Positions 8,759-19,267 of a stretch of 64,000 bases of DNA are shown here, one piece after another. A program made the position numbers and the translations under genes. The notes under the pieces were generated by a model. It searched no databases. It was not told the origin of the DNA and was given only the letters and a program-made list of their open reading frames with translations. Every line of letters starts with the position of its first letter. Within the stretch, counting starts at the first letter, position 1. The stretch comes from Zunongwangia mangrovi (GTDB lineage: Bacteria; Bacteroidota; Bacteroidia; Flavobacteriales; Flavobacteriaceae), in NCBI RefSeq assembly GCF_900112105.1, contig NZ_FOKV01000003.1, positions 124,001 to 188,000 of the forward strand, given 5' to 3'.

Positions 8759-9577
8759 ATGAAAACAGATACTCTTTCTCACAAAGTAGTTTTTATTACC
8801 GGTGGCTCTTCAGGAATTGGTAAAGCAATTGGCGACTATTTAAATCAGCATAATTTTAAAGTATATGGTACCAGCAGAAATTCTGCCGGAAAATCATCAA
8901 ATTTTAATCTTATAGATTTAGATGTTACTAATGAAGATAGTATCTTTAATGCAGTAAAATTAGTTTTAGAAAAAGAAGGACGAATTGATATTTTGATCAA
9001 TAATGCCGGTGTTGGAATTACCGGTCCTTTAGAGGAAACGCCAACACCAGAAATTCGTAAAGCTTTTGAAACCAACTTTTATGGTCCCATAAATGTTTGC
9101 AAAGCAGTTTTACCGGTGATGCGAAAGCAAAACGAAGGTCTTATAATTAATGTGACATCGATAGCAGGTTATATGGGCTTACCATATCGCGGAATCTATT
9201 CGGCTTCTAAAGCGGCTTTAGAAATTGCTACCGAAGCTTTTAGAATGGAAGTAAAGGGCTTCAATATAAAAATGACCTGTGTTGCTCCTGGTGATTTTGC
9301 AACTAATATTGCCTCTGGGCGTTATCATGCTCCTGTTTTAGACGATTCTCCTTATAAGCAATCTTACGGAGATTCTTTAAAATTGATGAATGAGCATGTA
9401 GATGCGGGACAGGATCCAGATATGATGGCGAAAGCTGTACTTAAGATTATAGAAGAAAAAGAGCCTAAAGGACATTATAAAGTAGGGGAGCTTTTGCAAA
9501 AAGCGAGTATCGTACTTAAGAAGATCTTACCCGATAGAGCCTACGAAAAAATGCTTATGAATCACTATAAATTGTAA
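8759..9577 (+). CDS. Short-chain dehydrogenase/reductase (SDR)
   Basis: A 272-residue classical SDR, an NAD(P)-dependent oxidoreductase of unknown substrate. The cofactor motif TGGSSGIG (14-21), NNAG (81-84), the catalytic Ser134, and YSASK with Tyr147 and Lys151 are all intact. The C-terminal part is about 25 residues longer than the shortest family members, as in lipid- or steroid-type SDRs. The start lies 4 bp after a near-consensus promoter, so the mRNA may have almost no leader. Confidence 0.92.
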   Translation: MKTDTLSHKVVFITGGSSGIGKAIGDYLNQHNFKVYGTSRNSAGKSSNFNLIDLDVTNEDSIFNAVKLVLEKEGRIDILINNAGVGITGPLEETPTPEIRKAFETNFYGPINVCKAVLPVMRKQNEGLIINVTSIAGYMGLPYRGIYSASKAALEIATEAFRMEVKGFNIKMTCVAPGDFATNIASGRYHAPVLDDSPYKQSYGDSLKLMNEHVDAGQDPDMMAKAVLKIIEEKEPKGHYKVGELLQKASIVLKKILPDRAYEKMLMNHYKL

Positions 9578-9643
9578 AAAGTGATTAAATGTGTTATTTT
9601 TACACTTAAATAAAATTAAGAATAAACTTATAAAACTTGAAAT

Positions 9644-10300
9644 ATGAAATTTTTTATCGACACCGCTAACCTCGATCAAATTAAAGAGGCTCAGGAATTA
9701 GGTGTATTAGATGGTGTGACTACAAATCCTTCGTTAATGGCTAAAGAAGGAATCACAGGAAAAGAAAACATTATAAATCACTATAAAAAGATCTGTGAGA
9801 TCGTAACTGGGGATGTAAGTGCCGAGGTTATTTCTACAGATTTCGAAGGAATTATTAAAGAAGGAGAAGAGCTTGCTGCACTTCACGATCAAATTATCGT
9901 AAAGGTACCAATGATCAAAGAAGGAATTAAAGCAATTAAGCATTTCTCTGATAAAGGAATCAAAACGAACTGTACATTAATTTTTTCTGTTGGTCAGGCT
10001 TTATTAGCGGCTAAAGCAGGGGCAACTTATGTATCTCCTTTCTTAGGTCGTTTAGACGATATTTCTACTAATGGTCTTAACCTTATCGAAGAAATTAGAT
10101 TGGTATATGATAACTACGGATTCGAAACTGAAATCTTAGCAGCTTCTATTCGTCACACAATGCACGTGATCGACTGTGCTAAAATTGGTGCAGATGTAAT
10201 GACTGGTCCTTTATCTTCTATCGAAGGTTTATTAAAACATCCTTTAACTGATATTGGATTAGAAAAATTCTTAGCAGATTATAAAAAAGGAAACGAGTAA
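9644..10300 (+). CDS. tal: Transaldolase of the small (TalC/FSA-like) family
   Basis: A 218-residue class I aldolase of the non-oxidative pentose phosphate pathway. The Schiff-base lysine is Lys87 in IVKVPM, with Asp6 and the TTNPS motif (26-30) conserved. Two residues separate transaldolase from fructose-6-phosphate aldolase in this family. The first is Glu61 (SAEV), where E. coli FSA has Gln. The second is Phe133 (SPFLGRLDD), where FSA has Tyr. Both are transaldolase-type here, so I call it transaldolase although such proteins are often annotated as FSA. A terminator follows 20 bp after the stop. Confidence 0.9.
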   Translation: MKFFIDTANLDQIKEAQELGVLDGVTTNPSLMAKEGITGKENIINHYKKICEIVTGDVSAEVISTDFEGIIKEGEELAALHDQIIVKVPMIKEGIKAIKHFSDKGIKTNCTLIFSVGQALLAAKAGATYVSPFLGRLDDISTNGLNLIEEIRLVYDNYGFETEILAASIRHTMHVIDCAKIGADVMTGPLSSIEGLLKHPLTDIGLEKFLADYKKGNE

Positions 10301-10320
10301 TCGTTAGTTCTGTATAAAAT

Positions 10321-10350
10321 AAAAAAGCTGCCTTTTGGCAGCTTTTTTTA
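10321..10350 (+). terminator. Intrinsic terminator after tal
   Basis: AAAAAAGCTGCC (10321-10332) pairs with GGCAGCTTTTTT (10337-10348) around a TTTT loop. The core is nearly the same sequence as the terminator at 2696-2728. Confidence 0.92.
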
Positions 10351-10519
10351 TGTCTTGTTTTTTCGAATCAAATTTATTCTGAAAAAAGATCTTAGAAAAT
10401 ATAGAATCTTAGTAATTAATATTCGATGTTCTAGTGAACAATTTTTTCAGAAGCTAAATCAGGTAATAATACTCAGAAATTCAGATGAAATAAAAAGTCT
10501 GAAGTAAATTTTGGGCGAC

Positions 10520-11935
10520 TTATTGATTAATAAATTCTACCAATTTAGACTCAAATTCTGGCGAAGAACTAAGCGCGATGTCTCCTTTTATAATCACAGC
10601 ATCCTTATCTATAAAGTTTAAGCGGTATAAGTATTTAGTAGCAAAATCGCTTCCAAATTCCCTGCGAGCAATTTGATATTGATTTTCAGTGCCGTAGTTG
10701 TTTTCTTCTAAGATTCTTAGCCACTTATTTTGCTGTCCCATGTCTAGATTTACACCAATAAAATCTAATTCTGGATATTTTTCCTGTAGATTTTTTATAG
10801 TTCTAAATTGCCAGATGTAGCGACGAATATTGTTTGCAGACCATAGATAAACAATAGTTTTTTGATCTACAACATCCCCATAAGTAACCTCTTCACCTTT
10901 GGTGTTTAAAATACTTAAATCTGCAAGCGATTTCCCGGTAAAGTAATTGGTTTGGATATTGGCCAACTGATTTATTTGATCTATTTCTTCATAATCCAGG
11001 CCTTTAGCGAAATTTAGAACTTTTGCTAAATCTTTTTCGTTCGATGCCATGGTTACTGCCTTACTAAGTAAAATATCTAAAAATTTATTTTTTATAGCAG
11101 GTGTGTTAGACAGCGAATCTATAAGAGTGGCTCTTCTTTTAATGTTATCGAAGTTAGAAACATTAAAACACTCTCTATCCTTGTGTTCTTCCAGGCAAAA
11201 CTCAACGGCTCTGGTTCGAAGGTAATCATCGATAGTGTTGGTGTAAACGTAATAATTTTGAAGAAGTTCGTTATTGAAATCTATTGAATCTCTATAATCA
11301 TTAAAATCTTCAGGAATTAGTTTTACAAATTCCGGGTGATATTTTTTAATAAGATAGGTGTATCGCTCTCGAAGATCGTAAAATTCATAATCGATACCCT
11401 GTCGCGCAATTTTATTGAAGGTTTCGCTAAGATCTTGCTTAGCGGTATTTTCTTCAAACTCTTCAATCCTTTTGTTGTGGATAGAATCACTAATTTGCTC
11501 AAACTCTTCAGGCTTGATCTTGTAATAATTTAAAACAAGATCGTTATTGGCTCTATTGCGAAGAAAAAGATTCAGTAAAAACGAACTTTCTTTACTTCCT
11601 CTTCCGCTAAAATTCAATGAGCGATCAAAATCATAAGTGTTCACCCAAACCATAATGCTATCGCCAGGCTCAAGATAGACTACCTGATTTTCTGGATTAT
11701 GCTGAAGAGTATAAATTCCCGGAGTAATATCTTCTAAATATTCACCAAATTGGTTTTCGGTGTTTAAGGAAAGTGTATCTACAATTTCCTGATCTTTGGA
11801 TAAGATTACATATTTTAAGTTTGGATTTACAATTTTACCACCTAGGTAAACGCGTTCACTATTGGTGCTGTTATCGTTGCAACCAACTAGTGAAACTAAA
11901 GAAGAAATAATACCTAACAGTAAAAATTTTCTCAT
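10520..11935 (-). CDS. Lipoprotein with TlpA/thioredoxin-like domain lacking the CxxC
   Basis: A 471-residue exported lipoprotein: signal peptide with lipobox LVGC (Cys19). The N-terminal region (about 25-120) resembles the DUF4369-type beta domain common in Bacteroidota TlpA-like proteins. A helical middle region (about 120-330) follows, then a thioredoxin-like domain (about 335-471). In that domain the position expected to read WAxWCxxC is LWSANNIRRYIWQF, with no cysteine. The fold is kept (IGVNLDMG, a later DKDAVI strand) but disulfide chemistry is impossible, so the role is probably binding or scaffolding. The gene is monocistronic. Confidence 0.82.
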   Translation of the reverse strand: MRKFLLLGIISSLVSLVGCNDNSTNSERVYLGGKIVNPNLKYVILSKDQEIVDTLSLNTENQFGEYLEDITPGIYTLQHNPENQVVYLEPGDSIMVWVNTYDFDRSLNFSGRGSKESSFLLNLFLRNRANNDLVLNYYKIKPEEFEQISDSIHNKRIEEFEENTAKQDLSETFNKIARQGIDYEFYDLRERYTYLIKKYHPEFVKLIPEDFNDYRDSIDFNNELLQNYYVYTNTIDDYLRTRAVEFCLEEHKDRECFNVSNFDNIKRRATLIDSLSNTPAIKNKFLDILLSKAVTMASNEKDLAKVLNFAKGLDYEEIDQINQLANIQTNYFTGKSLADLSILNTKGEEVTYGDVVDQKTIVYLWSANNIRRYIWQFRTIKNLQEKYPELDFIGVNLDMGQQNKWLRILEENNYGTENQYQIARREFGSDFATKYLYRLNFIDKDAVIIKGDIALSSSPEFESKLVEFINQ

Positions 11936-11980
11936 CCAAATAAATATAATCTCATATCAAAAAGTCTTGTAACAGATCAA

Positions 11981-11988
11981 CAAATATA
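11981..11988 (-). promoter_or_regulatory. -7 promoter box of the TlpA-like lipoprotein gene
   Basis: TATATTTG on the minus strand, an exact TAnnTTTG match about 46 bp upstream of the start. Confidence 0.45.
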
Positions 11989-12055
11989 AAATGCAGCTAA
12001 AATCTTGAATGTTAACCACGAGTTAAAAGGAATTTTCTAAACGTTAATCTTTTAG

Positions 12056-13717
<1,662 letters not shown>

Positions 13718-13746
13718 TTTGTAGAATATCAACTTATAGAAAAACG

Positions 13747-13780
13747 AAAGCCTGAAGTTTTAACTTCAGGCTTTTCTTTT
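13747..13780 (+). terminator. Intrinsic terminator after the ABC-F gene
   Basis: AAAGCCTGAAGTT (13747-13759) pairs with AACTTCAGGCTTT (13762-13774), followed by TTCTTTT. It separates this gene from the convergent outer-membrane gene. Confidence 0.92.
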
Positions 13781-13827
13781 GGCTAAACAAACAAATTTTT
13801 TATCTAAAATGATATAATTTGTTTTCC

Positions 13828-16179
13828 TTAAAACATTCCGCCACCCTGGGCTTCATCGTTATCTCTTTGTTTTCTTTTTAATTTCTTACCATTACTTCCT
13901 CCAAAACGATAGCTAAATCCTAAATACACATTCTGGAATTCACTTTTAAAGTACCCTTCTTGTTCGTAAGGTCTAGTAGTGCTAAATCTATATTCCTGGG
14001 TTCCAAATACATCATTAAAGTTTAAACTCAGCGTAGCTTTTTTATCTAAGAAGGTATAGCGACCACCAATGTTTGCAAAAAATACATCTTCATTTTTAAA
14101 CTGAAGTTCTTCGCTTGGCCCTCTATAGAATCCAAATAATTGAAGTGTTAGATCTTCAGTAACACTAAAACTATTATTCACTCTTGCGGTGTAAACCGTG
14201 TTGTCTACTTCAACAAAACTTGTTCCTACGATTCCGCTTTGAGATTGCTGGTATAACTCGAAGCTAGCATTAGCATTCCACCAATCGGTAAATTTATAGT
14301 TAGAGGAAAGTTCGAATCCATATGCATTTGTGTCATCAAAGTTTGAAAAAGAGATGATCAAACTTGCAGGATCAGATGGATCTTCTTCGATCAACTGGTT
14401 AATGTTATCATTTATATTTCTGAAGAAAACACCACCGGTAAAACTACCGTTCTTAAGTTTTCTGGTGTAATTAAATTCAACCGAGTTTGTGAATTGTGGC
14501 TGTAAACTCGGGTTTCCTACCACTGTGATCGTTGGAGTGCTTACCTCTCTTACAGGGCTTACCTGTCCTAAACTTGGTCGATCTATTCTACGACTATAAC
14601 TTACCTGATAGCTATTTTTTTCGTTAGGCGTATAATTGAAGAATCCTGAAGGATATAATGTTACATAATCATCGGTAAATACATTTTCTCCATTTACATC
14701 AGCATCGATATCAAAGCTTTCTAGTCGAGCTCCTAACTGGTAAGAGAATTTCTCGAAAGTTTGTCCAAATGTACTGTATAAGGAGTAAATATTTCTATCG
14801 TAATCGTAATCTGAATTTTGAGAAGCAGGATTGTTAGTATCGTAATCTTCAGTATTGGTTAAGATTCTGGCTTCAGCTCCAGCTTCAAATTTTGACCTCT
14901 CTCCAATAGGAAGTGAATAGTCAATATTGGTGATCACATTAGATCTTTCTTCTTTTACGATTTCAGCATAAGAATCAAATCGTGCATTGTTGCTAAAATC
15001 TGCTGCAAAATCTTCGTCACCGTCAAAATCATTAAAATCGGCTTCAAATAAAATTTCGTGTCCTTCTTTAGGGAATAAATGTTTGTATGCAAAATTATAA
15101 CTTGCATTCACATTGTTTAAATCCAGGTCTAAATACTGCTCAAAGTTGTTAGCAGGATTGTTAAGATAGGTAGCGGTAATAGTAGCACCTAATCCGCCAT
15201 CATAAATATTTTGATTGGTATAGAAGCTAAAAGTGTTATTGTCGTCTAGAAAATAATCTACCCCAATTTTATATAAATACGACTCGGTATCATTCAGCAT
15301 ATCTAAAAATTGTGTAGCGTCTCTACCTATTAGGTTAATGTCATTTATATTTTCTCTTTTTCCGAAGTTAGTTCCAAGATTTGCATAGAAATTTAATTTA
15401 CCCTGGCGGTAATTAAGATCTAAAGAGCCGTTAAAACGTGCATTTTCACCATAAGTTAAACCGGTGTTTAAACTACCGTTAAATCCATTATTAGCGTTTT
15501 TGTGTAGAACGATGTTAATGATTCCGCTCATTCCTTCAGGATTATATTTTGCTGAAGGATTAGTGATCAATTCGATCTTTTTAATGGAGCTTGAAGGGAT
15601 TTGCTTCAATAATTGAGCAGCATCCATATTTGTAGGCTTTCCGTCAATTAAAATACGAACGTTCGAGTTTCCACGTAGCGCGATATTACCGTCTTGGTCT
15701 ACGTTAACAGAAGGCAGGTTGTTCATGATGTCTGAAGCGCTGGCTCCGGCAGTGGTAAGGTCTTTACCAACATTGATAACTTTCCTGTCGATTCTTTGTT
15801 CGATCGTGGAACGTTCGGCAACAACTACAACTTCATCCATTTCGGCAACATCAGGATCAAGATTTATGGTTCCTAATTCCATAGGTCCGTTACGATTTAC
15901 GACAATTTCTTTACTGAATTTTTTGTAGCCAATAAATTGGATATTCAGGGTGTAAGTGCCCGATTTTACTTTTTTGATGATGAATGACCCGTCTTCTTCT
16001 GATGTTGTTCCGGTGATGATGTTTCCTTCTGTGTCTGTTAAGCTTATGGTAGCGTAAGGAATAGGTTCCTGTAAGTCTGTATCCATAATAGTTCCTGATA
16101 TTCTGGCAAATGGTTCGTTATTTGCAATAGAATTAAAGCCGGTTAGCGCAAGGATGATGATTAAAAATAACTGTTTCAT
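13828..16179 (-). CDS. Outer-membrane beta-barrel protein, TonB-receptor-like with carboxypeptidase-regulatory domain
   Basis: A 783-residue outer-membrane protein. The start is the ATG at 16177-16179, because it opens a clean signal peptide (MKQLFLIIILALTGFNSIA); 29 upstream codons in frame are not part of it. After the signal comes a CarboxypepD_reg-like domain (about 25-110), then a plug domain containing SDIMNNLPSVNVDQDGNIAL and LRGNSNVRILIDGKPT. A long beta-barrel with many aromatic-ended strands ends in YLGFSYRF plus a Lys/Arg-rich tail. No SusD partner follows, so glycan import via a Sus system is unlikely. An ECF-type promoter element lies 110 bp upstream. Confidence 0.9.
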   Translation of the reverse strand: MKQLFLIIILALTGFNSIANNEPFARISGTIMDTDLQEPIPYATISLTDTEGNIITGTTSEEDGSFIIKKVKSGTYTLNIQFIGYKKFSKEIVVNRNGPMELGTINLDPDVAEMDEVVVVAERSTIEQRIDRKVINVGKDLTTAGASASDIMNNLPSVNVDQDGNIALRGNSNVRILIDGKPTNMDAAQLLKQIPSSSIKKIELITNPSAKYNPEGMSGIINIVLHKNANNGFNGSLNTGLTYGENARFNGSLDLNYRQGKLNFYANLGTNFGKRENINDINLIGRDATQFLDMLNDTESYLYKIGVDYFLDDNNTFSFYTNQNIYDGGLGATITATYLNNPANNFEQYLDLDLNNVNASYNFAYKHLFPKEGHEILFEADFNDFDGDEDFAADFSNNARFDSYAEIVKEERSNVITNIDYSLPIGERSKFEAGAEARILTNTEDYDTNNPASQNSDYDYDRNIYSLYSTFGQTFEKFSYQLGARLESFDIDADVNGENVFTDDYVTLYPSGFFNYTPNEKNSYQVSYSRRIDRPSLGQVSPVREVSTPTITVVGNPSLQPQFTNSVEFNYTRKLKNGSFTGGVFFRNINDNINQLIEEDPSDPASLIISFSNFDDTNAYGFELSSNYKFTDWWNANASFELYQQSQSGIVGTSFVEVDNTVYTARVNNSFSVTEDLTLQLFGFYRGPSEELQFKNEDVFFANIGGRYTFLDKKATLSLNFNDVFGTQEYRFSTTRPYEQEGYFKSEFQNVYLGFSYRFGGSNGKKLKRKQRDNDEAQGGGMF

Positions 16180-16288
16180 TTTTTGGTTGATGTTTAGTAA
16201 TTGAAAGTTTGTTATGTTATAAATAATACTTTGTATTGCATAATACCAAAAAGTGTATTTCTGCAATTTTGATGATTTCTACTATAAA

Positions 16289-16314
16289 GACGACGCTAAA
16301 AAATTAATGTTACA
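16289..16314 (-). promoter_or_regulatory. Putative ECF-sigma promoter of the outer-membrane barrel gene
   Basis: On the minus strand TGTAAC (16314 to 16309) is followed after 16 nt by CGTC (16292 to 16289), preceded by TTAGCGT. It matches the elements at 5896-5922 and 5951-5977, which have a 17-nt gap counted the same way. Confidence 0.55.
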
Positions 16315-16334
16315 GAAATCCTGAATTAATTTTG

Positions 16335-16366
16335 AAAAAAGTTCGCGCCTTGCAAATAGCGCGAAC
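16335..16366 (-). terminator. Orphan terminator-shaped hairpin on the minus strand
   Basis: GTTCGCGC (16341-16348) and GCGCGAAC (16359-16366) form a perfect 8-bp G+C-rich stem with a 10-nt loop. Read on the minus strand it is followed at once by six T. No minus-strand gene ends here, so it must end an unannotated transcript or insulate the barrel promoter. Confidence 0.65.
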
Positions 16367-16585
16367 CTTATCAAGCATTACTATCTTCTAACCATCAAAA
16401 AAAAGATAGCAACGACATTTTTAGACTAGTCTTACCATAAAGACTGATAAGTTTGAAACTTGTTACAGTAAATTTTAAAAAGTATTTTTACTCGATAATC
16501 GAGATTATATGATTTGAGCTTTGGTTCAACATAAAAATTAATTTCAAAAAACAGATCAGGGATTGGCCCTGAGTTATTTAACAAT

Positions 16586-16948
16586 ATGAAAAAGAAAACA
16601 TTAGTAATAGGAGCTTCTACCAATCCAGCCAGATATTCTAATATGGCGATCAAAAAATTGGTAAGCAAGCAACAACCCGTTGTTGCATTGGGATTAAGAG
16701 AAGGAGAAGTTGAAGGAATTGATATAGTAAAAGAAAAAGATCTTTTTACAGATATAGATACCGTAACCTTATACGTTGGTCCAAAAAATCAACCTGAATA
16801 TTACGAATATCTGGTTGCGCTAAATCCTAAGCGTGTAATTTTTAATCCGGGAACAGAGAATCCTGAACTCTACAGAATTTTAGAGCAAAATAATATCGAA
16901 TATCAAAACGCCTGTACTTTAGTTATGCTTGGTACGAATCAATACTAA
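16586..16948 (+). CDS. CoA-binding domain protein (YccU-like)
   Basis: A 120-residue Rossmann-type protein of the CoA-binding (succinyl-CoA synthetase alpha-like) family. The N-terminal strand and loop [17 protein letters not shown] (residues 4-20) and the later [10 protein letters not shown] and [13 protein letters not shown] segments are characteristic. The biochemical role of stand-alone members is unclear. Its last 30 bases overlap the 3' end of the convergent symporter gene. Confidence 0.87.
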   Translation: MKKKTLVIGASTNPARYSNMAIKKLVSKQQPVVALGLREGEVEGIDIVKEKDLFTDIDTVTLYVGPKNQPEYYEYLVALNPKRVIFNPGTENPELYRILEQNNIEYQNACTLVMLGTNQY

Positions 16949-18382
16949 ACCTAAAAAGGTGATTGCACCATTTACGATTAGTAATTCGTAGTTAAATACA
17001 TAACCGCCCAAATATTCTGATGGTAGATTTCCTAAAATAAAGGTCAAAACCACAGATACTAAAGATACGATCCAAACCAGATGATCTTTTATTTGCATTT
17101 TGGTAAAAATTCCGAAAGCAAAAAGGCCAAGTAATGGTCCGTAAGTGTAACTGGCGGCTTTTAGAAGTAGATCGATTACACTGCTATCTAGCAAATATTT
17201 AAAAGCAATAATAACGATTACTAAAAGCACGCTTATTAAGATATGTGCACGTTTTCTTATACTTGTTTGGGCGCTGGCTTCTCTTTTTTCTATATTTAAA
17301 AAGTCCACGCAAAAGCTGGTCGTCAAACTGGTTAAAGCGCTATCTGCACTAGAATATGCAGCAGCGATTAAGCCGAGTAAAAAGATAATGGCAAGGCCCA
17401 TTCCCATCTCAGCATTTAAAGCTATTTCAGGAAAAAGAAGATCGGTTTTTTCTTTACCGTCTAGCACAGGAACGCTAATTCCGTTTTGTTCAGCATAAAT
17501 AAAAAGAAGTGCTCCTAGGAAAAGAAATAAGATATTTACCGGAATAAAAACCAGACTGTAAGACATTACATTTTTTTGTGCATCTTTTAGGCTTTTACAG
17601 GTTAAATTCTTTTGCATCATATCCTGGTCTAAGCCCGTCATACAAATGGTAATGAACATCCCGCCAAAGAAAGCTTTCCAGAAATAATCTTTTTCAAGAA
17701 AATTATCAAAATGGAATGTGCTGGTATAGGGAGCAAGTTCTGGAGCCGAGAAAAAGTCGTTAACTGTCCAGTTTAATTCACTAGATATAAAATATATAGC
17801 AATTCCAACAGAGCCTAACATAAAAAGAGTTTGAAGGGTGTCTGTCCAAACAATGGTTTTAATTCCGCCTCGCGAGGTATAGATCCAAATTAGTAAAATC
17901 GATAGGATAACGGTTACTACAAAAGGTACATTCCATGCTTCAAAAACAAAATATTGTAAAACGGTAGCCACTAGAAAAAGTCTGAATGAAGCCCCTAACA
18001 CTCTGGATATAAAAAAGAAAAAAGCTCCGGTTTTGTAACTTACATTTCCGAAGCGATTATTTAAATATTGATAAATTGAAGTAACATTTAAGCTGTAATA
18101 AATGGGTAGTAAAACGAAAGAAATCACCAGATAACCAAATAGATAACCGGCTACTACCTGCATGTAGCTAAATTGCGAGTCTCTAACCCACCCGGGAACC
18201 GATATAAAAGTAACACCAGAAAGTGAGGCACCAACCATTCCAAAAGCTACGATGTACCAGGGAGATTTACCTTCAGCCTTAAAAAAAGCTTCGTTGCTAT
18301 CTTCTTTTCCTGTGAAATATGAAATTAAAAGTAAAACACCAAAGTAAAGTGCGATGAGTAGTACAATATGTATAGGTTCCAT
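16919..18382 (-). CDS. Sodium:solute symporter family protein
   Basis: An inner-membrane transporter of the SSS family (LeuT fold) with about 13 predicted hydrophobic helices over 487 residues. The family signature region [19 protein letters not shown] (about residues 49-67) and the helix with [22 protein letters not shown] (about 340-360) are both present, the latter matching the Na2-site helix. I start at the ATG at 18382; an in-frame TTG six codons upstream is less likely. The solute is unknown. The 3' end overlaps the CoA-binding gene by 30 bp. Confidence 0.9.
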   Translation of the reverse strand: MEPIHIVLLIALYFGVLLLISYFTGKEDSNEAFFKAEGKSPWYIVAFGMVGASLSGVTFISVPGWVRDSQFSYMQVVAGYLFGYLVISFVLLPIYYSLNVTSIYQYLNNRFGNVSYKTGAFFFFISRVLGASFRLFLVATVLQYFVFEAWNVPFVVTVILSILLIWIYTSRGGIKTIVWTDTLQTLFMLGSVGIAIYFISSELNWTVNDFFSAPELAPYTSTFHFDNFLEKDYFWKAFFGGMFITICMTGLDQDMMQKNLTCKSLKDAQKNVMSYSLVFIPVNILFLFLGALLFIYAEQNGISVPVLDGKEKTDLLFPEIALNAEMGMGLAIIFLLGLIAAAYSSADSALTSLTTSFCVDFLNIEKREASAQTSIRKRAHILISVLLVIVIIAFKYLLDSSVIDLLLKAASYTYGPLLGLFAFGIFTKMQIKDHLVWIVSLVSVVLTFILGNLPSEYLGGYVFNYELLIVNGAITFLGLVLIRTKHN

Positions 18383-18408
18383 AAATACGAATTTAACCAA
18401 AACAATTG

Positions 18409-18416
18409 CAAACTTA
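18409..18416 (-). promoter_or_regulatory. -7 promoter box of the symporter gene
   Basis: TAAGTTTG on the minus strand, 27 bp upstream of the chosen ATG. It lies back to back with the recR promoter. Confidence 0.5.
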
Positions 18417-18431
18417 GCATATTACTAACTA

Positions 18432-18460
18432 TTTGCATCGGTTTAAAAATTGTAAATTTG
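18432..18460 (+). promoter_or_regulatory. Promoter of recR, giving a near-leaderless transcript
   Basis: TTTG at 18432-18435, a 17-bp spacer and TAAATTTG at 18453-18460. The recR ATG begins only 6 bp after the -7 box, so transcription should begin within a few bases of the start codon. Confidence 0.65.
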
Positions 18461-18465
18461 CGGCT

Positions 18466-19083
18466 ATGGATTTTTCTTCGAAATTATTGGAGCAGGCTGT
18501 AGACCAAATGTCGCAGTTGCCTGGTATAGGAAAACGTACCGCGCTTAGATTGGTTTTACACCTTTTAAGGCAACCCGAAACGCAAACCGAACAACTTACC
18601 AAAGCACTTTCTAAACTTAAAGCAGAAATAAAAAGATGTCGAAATTGTTATAATATTAGCGATACAGAGCTTTGTGATATTTGTGCAAATCCTTCCAGAC
18701 AGGAAGACCTTGTTTGCGTTGTAGAAGATATTCGTGATGTGATGGCGATCGAAAATACAGGGCAATATCGCGGCATGTATCATGTTTTGGGTGGTAAAAT
18801 TAGCCCCATGGATGGTATTGGTCCTTCGCAACTTACTATAAAACCATTGATCAAAAAAGTGAAAGATGGCAAGATACAGGAGATCATTTTTGCATTAAGT
18901 AGCACGATGGAAGGCGATACGACGAACTTTTATATTTATAAACAATTAGAAGGAACGGGTATAAAAACATCTACCATCGCCAGGGGAATAAGTGTAGGAG
19001 ATGAGTTAGAATATGCAGATGAGGTGACTTTAGGCCGAAGTATTACCAATCGAGTTCCTTTTGAAAATAGCCTAAAAAGTTAA
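18466..19083 (+). CDS. recR: Recombination mediator RecR
   Basis: A 205-residue protein that works with RecO (and RecF) to load RecA at single-strand gaps. Domains in order: HhH motif [17 protein letters not shown] (about 17-33), a four-Cys zinc finger ([16 protein letters not shown], about 57-72), a Toprim domain with [12 protein letters not shown], and the C-terminal Walker B-like segment. The start is the ATG at 18466. The longer frame from 18433 begins inside the -33 element and is rejected. Confidence 0.97.
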   Translation: MDFSSKLLEQAVDQMSQLPGIGKRTALRLVLHLLRQPETQTEQLTKALSKLKAEIKRCRNCYNISDTELCDICANPSRQEDLVCVVEDIRDVMAIENTGQYRGMYHVLGGKISPMDGIGPSQLTIKPLIKKVKDGKIQEIIFALSSTMEGDTTNFYIYKQLEGTGIKTSTIARGISVGDELEYADEVTLGRSITNRVPFENSLKS

Positions 19084-19267
19084 AATGCTTTAAGCTTCTG
19101 CTTTCAGGTTGAAGGATGAAATTGTAATTTTACACAATACTTTTTTAAGTATAGATGCAAAAATATTTTCAGTGAATTTATGTTTTATTGATTTTTTAAT
19201 ATTTAAAAACCTTTAATTTAAGTAAATTCGCAAACGAAACAACAAAAAATAGCTTTCAAATATAGAT

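Larger units (their letters stand above)
16180..16585. other. 406-bp intergenic region with two structured elements
   Basis: This gap separates the divergent barrel gene and CoA-binding gene. It holds an ECF-type promoter element on the minus strand (16289-16314), a terminator-shaped hairpin on the minus strand (16338-16366), and an inverted repeat CTATCTT (16381-16387) / AAGATAG (16403-16409). No convincing protein-coding frame was found. Confidence 0.7.

Noticed and set aside
8573-8782. Minus-strand open reading frame across the SRP RNA
   Set aside because: It is fully explained by the structured RNA and overlaps its promoter and terminator; codon content is not protein-like.
10377-10453. 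TTCTGAAAAAA/TTTTTTCAGAA inverted repeat after tal
   Set aside because: Low-complexity A/T arms 55 bp apart; a good terminator already precedes it, and nothing else supports a function.
16432-16668. Minus-strand 78-residue hydrophobic frame overlapping the CoA-binding gene
   Set aside because: It is antisense to a well-supported gene start and has no promoter box; its hydrophobic look comes from the complementary codons.
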